Position numbers and translations under genes: made by a program. 64,000 bases of DNA, taken from contig CAZRDM010000004.1 in NCBI GenBank assembly GCA_964598845.1, positions 62,001 through 126,000 on the forward strand, in the 5' to 3' direction. Below the pieces are notes generated by a model. It was not told the DNA's origin. It worked only from the letters and a program-made list of their open reading frames with translations, and did not search any database. The DNA is from FEN-987 sp964598845 (GTDB lineage: Archaea > Thermoproteota > Bathyarchaeia > 40CM-2-53-6). Positions 44,730-53,034 of the stretch are shown piece after piece; within the stretch, counting starts at the first letter, position 1, and each line of letters begins with the position of its first letter.

Positions 44730-45305
44730 TTGACGTTCGAGAAGATCGACTTGACAACTCAAGAAAAGCCTAAGAAGCGACCGTTGCTTTCTGTGCGGCA
44801 GATCGGAGTCGCTGCGGCGTTTGGCGCAGGGGCCGCTGCGGTGATGATCCTCAACATAACAATACCATTCGGACCCGGTCTGGCTCTGGATCTTGGTGAG
44901 ATCTTTGTTTCCCTCGGTGCGGCGCTGGGAGGACCAATAGCCGGAGTGATCGTCGGATTCCTGAAGGGAATTCCGGCGGGCCCTGATAGAAACATACCAC
45001 CCCACATGTTGGTGGGCTTCGTGTGGGGATTCTGGTACGCGTGGCTGTGGAAGTTTACCGTCAACCGCAAGAACGGAAAATGGATACGAATAGGGTTATG
45101 GAGCATTACGATGCCGATTTACTACTATGTCCTCCTACTGCCCTTACTGCTGTGGATCTATGCGACCTTCACACTAAAAGTGCCGTTCTGGCCTTTCTTC
45201 ACAACAGTGGCGCCTCTCGTCGTCCCGGAGATGATCGGAACCATAATCGTAACCGACATCGTCTGGTTAGCCCTCCCAGACAAATTTGCAGCACCCGTCA
45301 GGTAG
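44730..45305 (+). CDS. ECF transporter substrate-binding S component
   Basis: A 191-residue membrane protein with about six helices: one after LLSVRQIGVAAAFGAG (the usual S-component start), a loop DLGEIFVSLGAALGGPIAGVIVG, then three helices at the C-terminal side. TTG 44730 is taken as the start; TTG 44751 is possible. An AT-rich box CTTAAATAC lies about 20 bp upstream, so it may have its own promoter. The ligand cannot be read; no riboswitch-like leader was recognised in the 90 bp spacer. Confidence 0.8.
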   Translation: MTFEKIDLTTQEKPKKRPLLSVRQIGVAAAFGAGAAAVMILNITIPFGPGLALDLGEIFVSLGAALGGPIAGVIVGFLKGIPAGPDRNIPPHMLVGFVWGFWYAWLWKFTVNRKNGKWIRIGLWSITMPIYYYVLLLPLLLWIYATFTLKVPFWPFFTTVAPLVVPEMIGTIIVTDIVWLALPDKFAAPVR

Positions 45306-45753
45306 CCTCAACCGAATATTCCTATTCTCACTTTTTTCACTCGTTTGACCTGAACCAGTGTGCAGCATCGAAAGTTCGAGATTCATGAGGCCGTCAATTA
45401 CGCGATTTACGAATCAATGAGCATCTGCCAGAGAGGGCTGCCAAGTTCTTTACAAAAGTTGGCGAATACCGCCCAAGTGAAGGAGTAGAAGAATCCTCAC
45501 AGCAATAGAATCCCAGCATAAACCCTCAGATGTCTTCATAGGAAGAGCAGGGTACCTTGAGTCGTCCTAGAAAACACTGGAGAGAGAAGACGATACGAAG
45601 AGGAATTGCTTTTCTCATCTTCACAAGGCTTTGGGCGCTTGTTCAGGCACGGTAAATCCCCTTTCATACGCTCGCGTTTGTTCTAGGGCCAAGAACACGG
45701 CCAATATTGGCAGCGAAAATGAGGATTGCCAGAGTCCTTCTTTCAGTATTCCT
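45306..45753. other. Intergenic region, no supported gene
   Basis: About 450 bp between the ECF S component and ridA. A T-run at 45332-45337 probably ends transcription of the ECF operon. The rest has only short open frames on both strands. A minus-strand stretch reads ILIFAANIGRVLGP, which might be a membrane-protein scrap, but this is too short to assign. No RNA gene or repeat seen. Confidence 0.35.
45332..45337 (+). terminator. Oligo-T terminator after the ECF operon
   Basis: Six T residues in a pyrimidine-rich stretch 27 bp after the S-component stop, fitting archaeal U-tract termination. Weak on its own. Confidence 0.35.
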
Positions 45754-46134
45754 CTAGTGTCCAGCTATGGCATCTGCTGCGATCAGGACATCTGGCATCG
45801 GAACCGATGCTTCGACAGTGGTCCTTGCGGGTGCACTTTCAGAAAAGATCGTACTGTAGACTTCGTTCATCTTCTGGAAGTCGCTTGAGTATCTCAGGAA
45901 TACGGTGACCCTCACAATGTCGTTCAGCGAGAAACCTGATGCTTCCACAATGGTCTTGATGTTTTGAAGTGTCTGACGAGTCTGCGATTCTATGTCGTTT
46001 CCGCTCACTTTCCCCGTCTTTGGGTCGAATGGTCCCTGAGCTGACACGAAGAGAAGATCTCCGACTCTTACGCCTTGGGAATAGGGTCCCTTTGGAATCG
46101 GCGCATTGACAGTCGAAATAATCTGTTTGGCCAA
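45754..46134 (-). CDS. ridA: RidA-family 2-iminobutyrate/2-iminopropionate deaminase
   Basis: A 126-residue RidA from TTG 46134, giving MAKQIISTVNAPIPKGPYSQG, the usual family start; the GTG at 46146 adds four residues. Conserved GPYSQGV, VFLRYSSDFQKMNEVY, APARTTVEAS (catalytic Arg) and MPDVLIAADAIA are present. RidA hydrolyses reactive enamines or imines left by PLP dehydratases. That fits a genome region with several fold-type II PLP enzymes and an ornithine-cyclodeaminase-family enzyme. Confidence 0.93.
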   Translation of the reverse strand: MAKQIISTVNAPIPKGPYSQGVRVGDLLFVSAQGPFDPKTGKVSGNDIESQTRQTLQNIKTIVEASGFSLNDIVRVTVFLRYSSDFQKMNEVYSTIFSESAPARTTVEASVPMPDVLIAADAIAGH

Positions 46135-46222
46135 TCTCCATTGCACCTGTGTGGGCTTCGCGTCCTCAGGTTATAGGTTCTTGCTTCTTGGAGGATTGGA
46201 TTTTCCGTGTGGAACATGATGG

Positions 46223-46407
46223 TCAGCTGATCTCTGGTTCCAGTTGCACTGGAACCGTTGTGATGCGCTTAATCTGTTTATGCAGTGCCTTTTTGATCCG
46301 ATTTGAGATTTCATGCGCCTGCGGAACCGCTAGGCTCGAGTCCAATACGCGGGTAATCCTTATTGTATGAACCCCGCAGAGGAGACTTAGAGTATCGCCA
46401 AGCTTTT
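46223..46407 (-). pseudogene. Remnant of a CDF cation-efflux transporter C-terminus
   Basis: Minus-strand translation gives LGDTLSLLCGVHTIRITRVLDSSLAVPQAHEISNRIKKAL... ending VPVQLEPEIS and a stop at 46223. This is the cytoplasmic dimer domain pattern of cation diffusion facilitators (GVH-x-I/V-x-x-R, D-S-S-L-x-V-x-x-AH-x-I, V-x-V-x-x-EP). Some residues between the first strand and the DSSL segment are missing. A TAA stop lies just upstream and no membrane helices are found, so only the tail survives. It fills most of the spacer between ridA and the OCD-family gene. Confidence 0.5.
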
Positions 46408-46473
46408 ACAGTGTCGGGGCATCTTCTACACCCTACTAGATGAGTTCACGACACATAAGGGAGCTGATGGAAG

Positions 46474-47457
46474 ATGTTACTTCTTTCTCGCGAGGACGTA
46501 CAGTCCGTATTAACCATGAAAGATACGATTGGGGCAGTTGAGGATGGATTCAGGCAATTCGCGCTCGGTAGGGTGGTGATGCCGGTCAGAGTGGTAATGC
46601 CTGTCCCACAGCACAGAGGACTGATGGCGGCCATGCCGGCATATATCGGAGGTGAAATTGACGCTTTAGGACAGAAGGTGGTGACAGTCTACGGTGACAA
46701 TCCTTCGAAACACAACCTCCCAACGGTCATGGCTACGGTGCAATTGCTGGATCCTGCGACTGGGAAATGCATCGCAGTCATGGACGGAACATTCCTCACA
46801 GCAATGAGGACGGGGGCGGCCAGCGGCGTCGCCACTAAGTATCTCGCCAAGCCAAACTCGAGTCGCGCCGCAATATTTGGGGCCGGAGTCCAAGGGGAAA
46901 CGCAGCTTGAAGCTGTGGCCGCCGTCAGGAATATCACTCATGCAAAGGTATTCGACACAATAACAGGACGCGCGACCGAATACGCGGAACGGATGTCGAA
47001 GAAACTCGGTATCAGTGTGGAGACCGTGAGCAACCCGAGGGAGGCACTCAGCGGCTCAGATATCGTTATTTGCGCCTCGACGGCTCGTACGCCAGTGTTT
47101 GATGGGGAATGGCTGGAGCCGGGTATGCACATCAACGGTATCGGTTCTCACACTCCGGACACGCGTGAGCTCGACACGACCACATTGAAGAGGAGCAAGG
47201 TGGTTGTTGATTCTAAGGAGGCCGCGCTGAAGGAGGCGGGCGACCTCATCATCCCAATAGCGGAGAAAGCAATATCTCCCGAGCACATTTGGGCTGAACT
47301 GGGAGAGATCATCGTAGGCAAGAAGAAAGCCCGAACATCTGACGAGGAGATTACTCTCTTCAAGTCGGTCGGCCTAGCCTTACAAGATGTGTCCACTGCT
47401 CGCTTTGTCTACATGAAAGCCCTAGAAGAACACAAGGGCACTACTGTCGAAATCTAA
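46474..47457 (+). CDS. Ornithine cyclodeaminase / mu-crystallin-family enzyme
   Basis: A 327-residue NAD-dependent enzyme. Marks: LLLSREDVQSVLTMKDTI, MPVRVVMPV with the substrate Arg, LGQKVVTVYGDNP (Lys), GTFLTAMRTGAASGVATKYLA, and the Rossmann motif AIFGAGVQGETQLEA. Family members are ornithine cyclodeaminases, alanine dehydrogenases or ketimine reductases; the exact reaction cannot be chosen from sequence alone. It is divergent from ridA across the CDF remnant. Confidence 0.87.
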   Translation: MLLLSREDVQSVLTMKDTIGAVEDGFRQFALGRVVMPVRVVMPVPQHRGLMAAMPAYIGGEIDALGQKVVTVYGDNPSKHNLPTVMATVQLLDPATGKCIAVMDGTFLTAMRTGAASGVATKYLAKPNSSRAAIFGAGVQGETQLEAVAAVRNITHAKVFDTITGRATEYAERMSKKLGISVETVSNPREALSGSDIVICASTARTPVFDGEWLEPGMHINGIGSHTPDTRELDTTTLKRSKVVVDSKEAALKEAGDLIIPIAEKAISPEHIWAELGEIIVGKKKARTSDEEITLFKSVGLALQDVSTARFVYMKALEEHKGTTVEI

Positions 47458-47550
47458 CACGAGTTACAACGCTCTCAGTTACCGTCCCAAGAGAATGTCA
47501 TGCTGCTTGTAACCGTGATTGCCGTTAGTCTCATGCGAAGCGCTGGTGCC

Positions 47551-47739
47551 CTATCTGAACCTCTCAGGGGCTAACCTACGGATAGGCAAAGGGGCGTGGT
47601 CCTGTATGTCTGTGAGAGAAGTCTCCGGCTTCGGTGCGTTCTCCAAGTCCTTCTTCGTAGTTCCTAGTTCCGCCGTCAGGCCATAGGAGCTAATTGGTTG
47701 TGGAGCGTTCGGTGTTCTAGTCTCTGAAAAGACGGTCAT
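47551..47739 (-). CDS. Possible small protein downstream of Trm112-like gene
   Basis: An open frame of 62 codons with ATG 47739, 8 bp after the stop of the Trm112-like gene on the same strand. The product is rich in Pro, Thr and charged residues (SSYGLTAELGTTKKDLENAP) and has no recognised domain. Position suggests co-transcription, but composition does not prove coding. The about 90 bp between it and the OCD gene show nothing. Confidence 0.25.
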   Translation of the reverse strand: MTVFSETRTPNAPQPISSYGLTAELGTTKKDLENAPKPETSLTDIQDHAPLPIRRLAPERFR

Positions 47740-47747
47740 AATATCGG

Positions 47748-48044
47748 TTAGGGTGATGTCTTGAGGTTGAAGGGTCTGCCTTCTTGGAGAGTCTTTTCAG
47801 GGATCTTGTCTTTCCATTGCTTCAAGAATGAGAGATCCTCACTCTGATCTCTCAGATCGTCAGGGAGCATATGCGGGATTTCATCAATGATAGGGTACCA
47901 ACGGTTGCATTTCGGACAGGTAATGACTCCCGATACGATCTCCTCCTTCTCATCGAAAACACTCAATTCTAGCGGATAGAATTTGTCAATCGGGCAGGCC
48001 AGAATGTCCATCAGTCTTCTCTTCAAGGCGGAATCAGCTACCAA
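47748..48044 (-). CDS. Trm112-like zinc-binding protein
   Basis: A 98-residue protein of the Trm112/YcaR type. KRRLMDILACPIDKFYPLEL opens the fold, VITCPKCNRWYPIIDEIPHMLPDDLR closes the zinc site. One Cys is present in the first knuckle and two in CPKC, so the site is partly degenerate. Trm112 activates partner methyltransferases for tRNA, rRNA and release factors. It is divergent from the small metalloprotease-like gene with a 56 bp spacer. Confidence 0.85.
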   Translation of the reverse strand: MVADSALKRRLMDILACPIDKFYPLELSVFDEKEEIVSGVITCPKCNRWYPIIDEIPHMLPDDLRDQSEDLSFLKQWKDKIPEKTLQEGRPFNLKTSP

Positions 48045-48100
48045 TCAACACGATTGGCCAACTGAAATATACCGCTTTCGAGGCCCTTAGAGGGGCCTCC

Positions 48101-48466
48101 ATGAGTTCGTCTCAAGGGCAGTTTTCGGAATCAGAGCTACGTGCTAGGGTTGTGGCTCTGATAATCGATGGAAAGCCAGAGAAAGCATTGAAACTGCTTT
48201 CAAGACACTGCGGCATCACCGAACCAGACTTGCGGGTCGGGACAGTCAAGAGGCACAGGCGAGTTCAGGCCTGCTACGTTGAAAAGGAGAGATGCATCTA
48301 TCTGTCGAGGGGTGACTACCTGACCGATCCCTTCGTGATTCTCCACGAGTTTTATCATCACCTGAGAGCTTCTCAGATTCGACGCGGGCAGGTCGATAAG
48401 AGAGCGGACCTCTTTGCAATGAACTTCATTATAGATTTCAAGCGGCTATTATTGGGCCAAAGATGA
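48101..48466 (+). CDS. Small HExxH metalloprotease-like protein
   Basis: A 121-residue protein. Residues 81-86 read L-H-E-F-Y-H-H, an HExxH zinc motif, followed 17 residues later by DKRADLFAMNF, where Asp/Glu could be a third ligand as in gluzincins. The N-terminal 40 residues are helical (LRARVVALIIDGKPEKALKLL). The family is not recognised by name; it resembles short archaeal metallopeptidase-like proteins. Cytosolic. Its end overlaps the convergent Gfo/Idh gene by 18 bp. Confidence 0.6.
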   Translation: MSSSQGQFSESELRARVVALIIDGKPEKALKLLSRHCGITEPDLRVGTVKRHRRVQACYVEKERCIYLSRGDYLTDPFVILHEFYHHLRASQIRRGQVDKRADLFAMNFIIDFKRLLLGQR

Positions 48467-49414
48467 TGGTACTGCTAATGTCATGGTTCGACCGCTCGCG
48501 GCGGATTGAAGAGCTGCCTCGCAGATCTCCACTGCCTTTAGTCCGTCGATTCCGTCCACTGCGAACGGGCGGCCTTCCAGTATTGATTCGGCGAAATGTG
48601 CGAGTTCAATGCTTAACGGCTCCTTCTTCTCGATATCCGGTTTAACGATCCTTTCGGAGTCCTCGATGGCGATCTCTTGGCTAATGTAATCGAGTTGTGC
48701 GGCTGCTTCGCTTCCAGTTACAATTAGTGTCCTAGTTTTTCGAGGGGTAAGCCAATTGGCGTCAATGAAGGCCGCCCCATCATTCTTGAATCGCAGCATG
48801 ATCTCGGCATAGTCCTCTTTCGTGTGTCTCATGCTGCCAATCCGGGCATAGACCGAACTTACTTCATCTCGAAAGATGTATCGTGCAAGGTCAATGTCAT
48901 GGATTGCTGTGTCTCTGACGACTCCGACATCTCCTATTCGCTCAGGCCAGCGGCCGACGCGTCTGGCTAAGAAGAGCATGACGCTACCCAACTTCCCCGT
49001 GTCGAGTAGAGCTTTGAGATAAGTCACCGCTGGGTTGAATCGCTCAATATGCCCAGGCATTATCCTCAGTCTCTTTCGATCTGCAAGCGACAGTAGTTCC
49101 TTGGCCTCGGAGGCGGTATTCGTCATGGGCTTTTCGACCAGCACATGCTTTCCGAACAAGAGTGCTCGCGTAGCCACTTCCCTATGCGTAATCGTTGGGG
49201 TGCAAACCGTTACTGCATCTACGTCTCTCCGGGATAGCACGGTCTCGATGTCTGTGCTGTAATCGACATTGAACTGGGTACCAACTGCCCTTGCTGCATT
49301 CTCATTCACGTCACAGACGCAGACGAGTCTAGTGCAGTCAAGTTGCGTCAATACTCGTGCTTGGTTTCTGCCCCAAAAACCTGTACCTATCACCGCGATC
49401 CGAAGTTGTTTCAT
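48449..49414 (-). CDS. Gfo/Idh/MocA-family sugar dehydrogenase
   Basis: A 321-residue NAD(P)-dependent oxidoreductase. Rossmann motif IGTGFWGRNQARVL at the N-terminus, the family EKPM motif (VLVEKPMTNTASEAKEL), and DTAIHDIDLARYIF with the catalytic-region His/Asp. Likely acts on a UDP-sugar, for example oxidation at C3 of a UDP-N-acetyl-glycosamine uronate. Its start overlaps the stop of the nucleotide-sugar dehydrogenase gene by 4 bp, so they act in sequence. Confidence 0.87.
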   Translation of the reverse strand: MKQLRIAVIGTGFWGRNQARVLTQLDCTRLVCVCDVNENAARAVGTQFNVDYSTDIETVLSRRDVDAVTVCTPTITHREVATRALLFGKHVLVEKPMTNTASEAKELLSLADRKRLRIMPGHIERFNPAVTYLKALLDTGKLGSVMLFLARRVGRWPERIGDVGVVRDTAIHDIDLARYIFRDEVSSVYARIGSMRHTKEDYAEIMLRFKNDGAAFIDANWLTPRKTRTLIVTGSEAAAQLDYISQEIAIEDSERIVKPDIEKKEPLSIELAHFAESILEGRPFAVDGIDGLKAVEICEAALQSAASGRTMTLAVPSSLAQ

Positions 49415-50799
49415 CTAGTCCACAAACCTCTTCCAACGCCTCGGTAGACGAGACCGCTCTTTTCGACGCTCGTCGGATCAAGAATGCCCGTACAGTCTAT
49501 GATCAATCCCTGTTTCGACATGTGGGCCGCTAGATCGATTGTGTCTAAGTTCTTGAAATCGTCGTGAGCCGCTGCGAGGATGATACAGTCGGCCTTCTCG
49601 ATGGCTTTGCGGAGAGTGGGCTCCGAAGCGACGCCAAGAGCTTCTATCTCTGAGGCGTTGAAGAGCGGGTCGAATGCACTTACTCGAGCACCGCGTCTCT
49701 TTAGGATGCTGATAAGCTCTAGAGACGGAGAGAGTCGTGTCTCCTTGACATTGGCGCGATAACTAATCCCTAGAACTACCGCCTTTGCCCTCTTTACTGA
49801 CTTGCCACATACTCGTAGACCATCGGAGGCAAGTTTTGCAACATGGCGAGGCATGAGGTCGTTGATTTTCCGTGCATCGAGTACCAGTCTCAGCCTTTCA
49901 TCAAGTGCGTAGGCTTCGGTCGTCAGCAGGTAGGGATATACAGGGAGGCAGTGTCCACCTACACCTGTACCGGTCGAATGCAGATGCGAATATGGCTGGC
50001 TGTTTGCTGCTTTCATAGACTCATGGTAGTCCACTCCGATCTCTTCGCAGAGAAGCGCGAACTCATTTGCCAGTGCGATGTTAACGTCACGATAGATTGC
50101 TTCGAAGAGCTTCGATAACTCTGCTGTCTTGATATCTCGGACTCGGATCAGTTCGCCCTTCACGATTACAGAAAGAGCCGCGCAGGAAGCTTCCAGACTC
50201 TTCTTGTCGAATGCCCCCACGACTTTGGCGTAGGTCTGGATGTCTTGGAGCGCTCTTCCTCCCATGGCGCGGATCGGGCTGTGAGCAAGGCCGAATCCTT
50301 GTCCGGCGATTAGTCCCGAGTATTTCTCGATTGTAGTCTTGACGATCCGTTCAGTTACTCCAGGTCCGCACGTGCTCTCGAAGATGACTAGACTACCGTT
50401 CTTGAGACCTTTCCCGATTCCCACGCAAGCATCCTCAACCGCCGAGTAGTCGGATCGTTTCTGTCTGTCGATCATAGTTGGAACAATGATGAACACTAGG
50501 TCGGAATCGGTGACAGCCTCTTCCGTGTTCGTTGTGGCAGTGAGCTTGTTGGCTTTGATCGCTTTCCTCAGTATGACGGAGAGGCCGTGTTCCTCGATCG
50601 GGGAATCTCCCTTGCTGACTCGTTCAACGATCTTCGGGTTCATATCTACACCTATTACGCGAGCGCCAGCGTCGGCGTAGAGACAAGCCGTTGGGAGACC
50701 CATCCAACCCAATCCCACAACGCAGACAGTTACCGCTCCGTTCCGTATCCTAACCGCGATCTCGCCTGGCTCTAGGCTTAGGAGAGGTTGTGATGACAC
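49411..50799 (-). CDS. UDP-N-acetyl-hexosamine 6-dehydrogenase (UDP-sugar dehydrogenase)
   Basis: A 462-residue UDP-glucose/GDP-mannose dehydrogenase-family enzyme. NAD fold VCVVGLGWMGLPTACLYADAG, catalytic Cys in TGVGGHCLPVYPYLL, and the C-terminal UDP-binding domain from VLGISYRANVKETRLSP. It oxidises a UDP-hexosamine or UDP-hexose to a uronate. Start is GTG 50799. The spacer to the divergent TrmB-family gene holds a motif shared with the sugar nucleotidylyltransferase promoter. Overlaps the Gfo/Idh gene downstream. Confidence 0.9.
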   Translation of the reverse strand: MSSQPLLSLEPGEIAVRIRNGAVTVCVVGLGWMGLPTACLYADAGARVIGVDMNPKIVERVSKGDSPIEEHGLSVILRKAIKANKLTATTNTEEAVTDSDLVFIIVPTMIDRQKRSDYSAVEDACVGIGKGLKNGSLVIFESTCGPGVTERIVKTTIEKYSGLIAGQGFGLAHSPIRAMGGRALQDIQTYAKVVGAFDKKSLEASCAALSVIVKGELIRVRDIKTAELSKLFEAIYRDVNIALANEFALLCEEIGVDYHESMKAANSQPYSHLHSTGTGVGGHCLPVYPYLLTTEAYALDERLRLVLDARKINDLMPRHVAKLASDGLRVCGKSVKRAKAVVLGISYRANVKETRLSPSLELISILKRRGARVSAFDPLFNASEIEALGVASEPTLRKAIEKADCIILAAAHDDFKNLDTIDLAAHMSKQGLIIDCTGILDPTSVEKSGLVYRGVGRGLWTR

Positions 50800-50818
50800 T
50801 GCGAGTACCTTGCATACC

Positions 50819-50828
50819 CGCTTGCGGA
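50819..50828 (-). promoter_or_regulatory. Shared TCCGCAAGCG motif upstream of the UDP-sugar dehydrogenase
   Basis: CGCTTGCGGA (plus strand) lies 20 bp before the minus-strand start at 50799. The 13-bp ACCCGCTTGCGGA (50816-50828) is identical to 56485-56497 upstream of the nucleotidylyltransferase. It contains the inverted repeat CCGC-TT-GCGG. Candidate operator for a sugar-cluster regulator. Confidence 0.45.
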
Positions 50829-50837
50829 GGAAAATAT

Positions 50838-50866
50838 TTAACTGTTTTTAACTCCACATCAGTTAA
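50838..50866 (+). promoter_or_regulatory. Inverted repeat at the TrmB-family gene start
   Basis: TTAACTG (50838-50844) and CAGTTAA (50860-50866) form a perfect inverted repeat just before ATG 50869, with a further TTAACT at 50848. The first arm overlaps the AT-rich AATATTTA box. A regulator bound here would block its own promoter. Confidence 0.5.
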
Positions 50867-50868
50867 CC

Positions 50869-51705
50869 ATGGCCCACCCATCGAGACTTATGGAGTCATT
50901 GCGACGGGCAGGACTGACCACATATGAGTCGGAAGCATACCTTGCTCTTCTTTTGAAACGCGAGTTAACTGCGGAGGAGATATCAAGAAGCACGTCGATC
51001 CCGATCACGCGCGTGTATGGGACGCTGGAGCAACTAATGCAGAAGGGTTTCGCAAGGATAGTTCAAAGCAGACCTAAGAGGTTCCACGCAGTTCCGCCTG
51101 ATCGAGCGAAACGTGAGTACATGACGAATCTCCGTCGCAACTTCGAGACAAACTTGACTTCAATTGAAGAAACGTTGAGAGCTCTTCAAAAACAGGTTGA
51201 GCCTCTGTACGTTGAGAGCCATCTGCAGGTCAAGGCCGAGGAGTTACTCGAGCCGCTCCAAGATTTACACTCGATGGAACGGGTGACAAGTGAGTATATC
51301 CAAGATGCATCCAAGGAGGTGTTGATCTCGACCGCTCTATTCACGTGGCTTCCAAAGGTCAAATCACAACTCCGAGACGCGTTGACGAACGGCGTCAGAG
51401 TCAGGATTCTGATGCAGCTGGCCGACAACCAAGTTGGAAGGTATCTGAGTAACATGATGAATCTGGGCGCTCAAGTGAGAGACACGCGAGAACCGTGGCA
51501 TCCTGTTCGGGGAACCCTGATTGACAACAGAGACTTGGTCTTCGTGATATGGGCGGCTGAGGAAACAGAACGATATTGGAATCCAATCGTCTACACTCCA
51601 CATCACACAAAGAATCCCGGGTTTATCAGAATTTTCCGTGACTCTTTCTACTTCAGGTGGAACAATGCGAAGCGCATGCTCGCAACTGGACTGACTGAGA
51701 AATGA
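50869..51705 (+). CDS. TrmB-family transcriptional regulator
   Basis: A 278-residue protein. The N-terminal winged helix (residues 5-70) reads SLRRAGLTTYESEAYLALL ... RVYGTLEQLMQKGFARIV, the TrmB DNA-binding domain. A helical linker follows, then a PLD-like effector domain (about 110-270). TrmB proteins sense sugars and control sugar genes. It is divergent from UDP-sugar dehydrogenase and overlaps the DUF354 gene by 4 bp, so control of surface-sugar synthesis is likely. An inverted repeat at its own start suggests autoregulation. Confidence 0.88.
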   Translation: MAHPSRLMESLRRAGLTTYESEAYLALLLKRELTAEEISRSTSIPITRVYGTLEQLMQKGFARIVQSRPKRFHAVPPDRAKREYMTNLRRNFETNLTSIEETLRALQKQVEPLYVESHLQVKAEELLEPLQDLHSMERVTSEYIQDASKEVLISTALFTWLPKVKSQLRDALTNGVRVRILMQLADNQVGRYLSNMMNLGAQVRDTREPWHPVRGTLIDNRDLVFVIWAAEETERYWNPIVYTPHHTKNPGFIRIFRDSFYFRWNNAKRMLATGLTEK

Positions 51706-52769
51706 AGGCTTGGTTGGACATCCTCACCCCCAAACAGGCCAATTTCTTGGGGCAGCTTCATCAGCGTTTGATTGCAAAGGGGTTCAAGACTGTAGTTACG
51801 ACTCGTGACTATAGGGAGGTCAACGAGCTTCTCGAGCTTCGAGGCCTGAAAGCAATTCAAGTCGGGCGTCATGGAGGCGCGGCGCTTCGCGACAAGCTTG
51901 TGGAGAGCAGCAGGCGTATTTCGAGCTTGGCAGATCTGATCGAGGAGCATGAGCCGGACGTAGCCATTTCATTTTCGTCTCCTGAGGCAGCGAGAGTGGC
52001 GTTCGGCATGAGGATACCGCACTATTGTATCAGCGACTCCCCTCATGCTGAAGCGGTTTCGAGACTGACTGTACCCTTTTCCCAGAAGTTATTTACGCCC
52101 TGGGTGATTCCGCTCTGCGCATGGAAACGATATGGAATCAACCCAAGAGATATCATCCGCTATAGGGCTCTCGACCCCGTTGTGTGGCTGACTTGTTACA
52201 AAAGTAGTTCAAATGTGTTTGACGGACTCAAACTAGACTTAGGCAAACCTATCGTCGTTCTCAGGACATCCGAAGAATTCGCTGCATATCTGGCCGAACG
52301 TTCAACTTCAACGTCGAGCACAGCGACCGAGATCGTTGGAAAGATACTAGATCTGAGTGGTAAGGACTTGCAGATAGTAGTCCTCCCGCGCTATGATACC
52401 CAGGGCGATAGATTCAGAAAGCGTTACGGCAATCGTGCTATCGTGCCCGAACACGTTGTTGATGCGTTTTCCCTACTTCATGGGGCATCTGTCTTCATTG
52501 GAGGAGGAGGGACAATGACGGCTGAAGCCGCATTGATCGGGGCGCCTGTGATCTCGTTCTATCCAGGAGAGCCAACATTCGTTGAAAGATTTCTCATGAA
52601 CTATGGATTGGTGGAGAGGATACTAGACCCCGGACGAATCGCACAACGAGCGTTCTCCATAGCGAAAAGTCGGGAGTTCCGTGAATTCTATAGAAGAAAA
52701 TCCTTGAAGCTGGTCCGTAGCATGGAAGATCCACTACGAGTCATCATACAACGCATCTTCAAGAAGTAG
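51702..52769 (+). CDS. DUF354 glycosyltransferase-like protein
   Basis: A 355-residue protein of the DUF354 group, related to GT-B glycosyltransferases and UDP-GlcNAc 2-epimerase folds. It begins MKAWLDILTPKQANFLGQL, with HYCISDSPHAEA mid-way and FIGGGGTMTAEAALIGAPVIS near 265, the donor-binding region. Its ATG overlaps the TrmB-family stop (ATGA). Probably transfers or activates a sugar in the glycan pathway encoded around it; no substrate is visible. Confidence 0.83.
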   Translation: MKAWLDILTPKQANFLGQLHQRLIAKGFKTVVTTRDYREVNELLELRGLKAIQVGRHGGAALRDKLVESSRRISSLADLIEEHEPDVAISFSSPEAARVAFGMRIPHYCISDSPHAEAVSRLTVPFSQKLFTPWVIPLCAWKRYGINPRDIIRYRALDPVVWLTCYKSSSNVFDGLKLDLGKPIVVLRTSEEFAAYLAERSTSTSSTATEIVGKILDLSGKDLQIVVLPRYDTQGDRFRKRYGNRAIVPEHVVDAFSLLHGASVFIGGGGTMTAEAALIGAPVISFYPGEPTFVERFLMNYGLVERILDPGRIAQRAFSIAKSREFREFYRRKSLKLVRSMEDPLRVIIQRIFKK

Positions 52770-53034
52770 ATTCTCTTCGTGAAATCGTCCGCCAAAAGTA
52801 GAAATCGGTTAGTCTCTTCCAAGTCAAAAGCCATATCATGATTATAGCGCCAGAAACAGCCACCCGCACGGTCTCTGTCGCTACCCGCGCAGTGAGAGTG
52901 GTGGTTCCGAAATTGATAGCGAAAGCGATCCTCGAGATCAAGAGTGTACAGAGAAGAAGAGCGAACCACACGAACACTTCGATGGCCGCAAGCAGCTTAA
53001 GGTGCCTCAAATCTTTCCGACCGTGCCTACCCAA
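52759..53034 (-). CDS. Small two-helix membrane protein
   Basis: A 91-residue protein with two hydrophobic segments: LLAAIEVFVWFALLLCTLLISRI and VAVSGAIIMIWLLTW, and charged ends. It overlaps the end of the UDP-GlcNAc-1-phosphate transferase-like gene by 28 bp on the same strand, so it is translated with it. No family recognised. It may be an accessory of that membrane enzyme. Opposite-strand frames also exist here, so support rests on hydrophobicity and position. Confidence 0.5.
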   Translation of the reverse strand: MGRHGRKDLRHLKLLAAIEVFVWFALLLCTLLISRIAFAINFGTTTLTARVATETVRVAVSGAIIMIWLLTWKRLTDFYFWRTISRRESTS

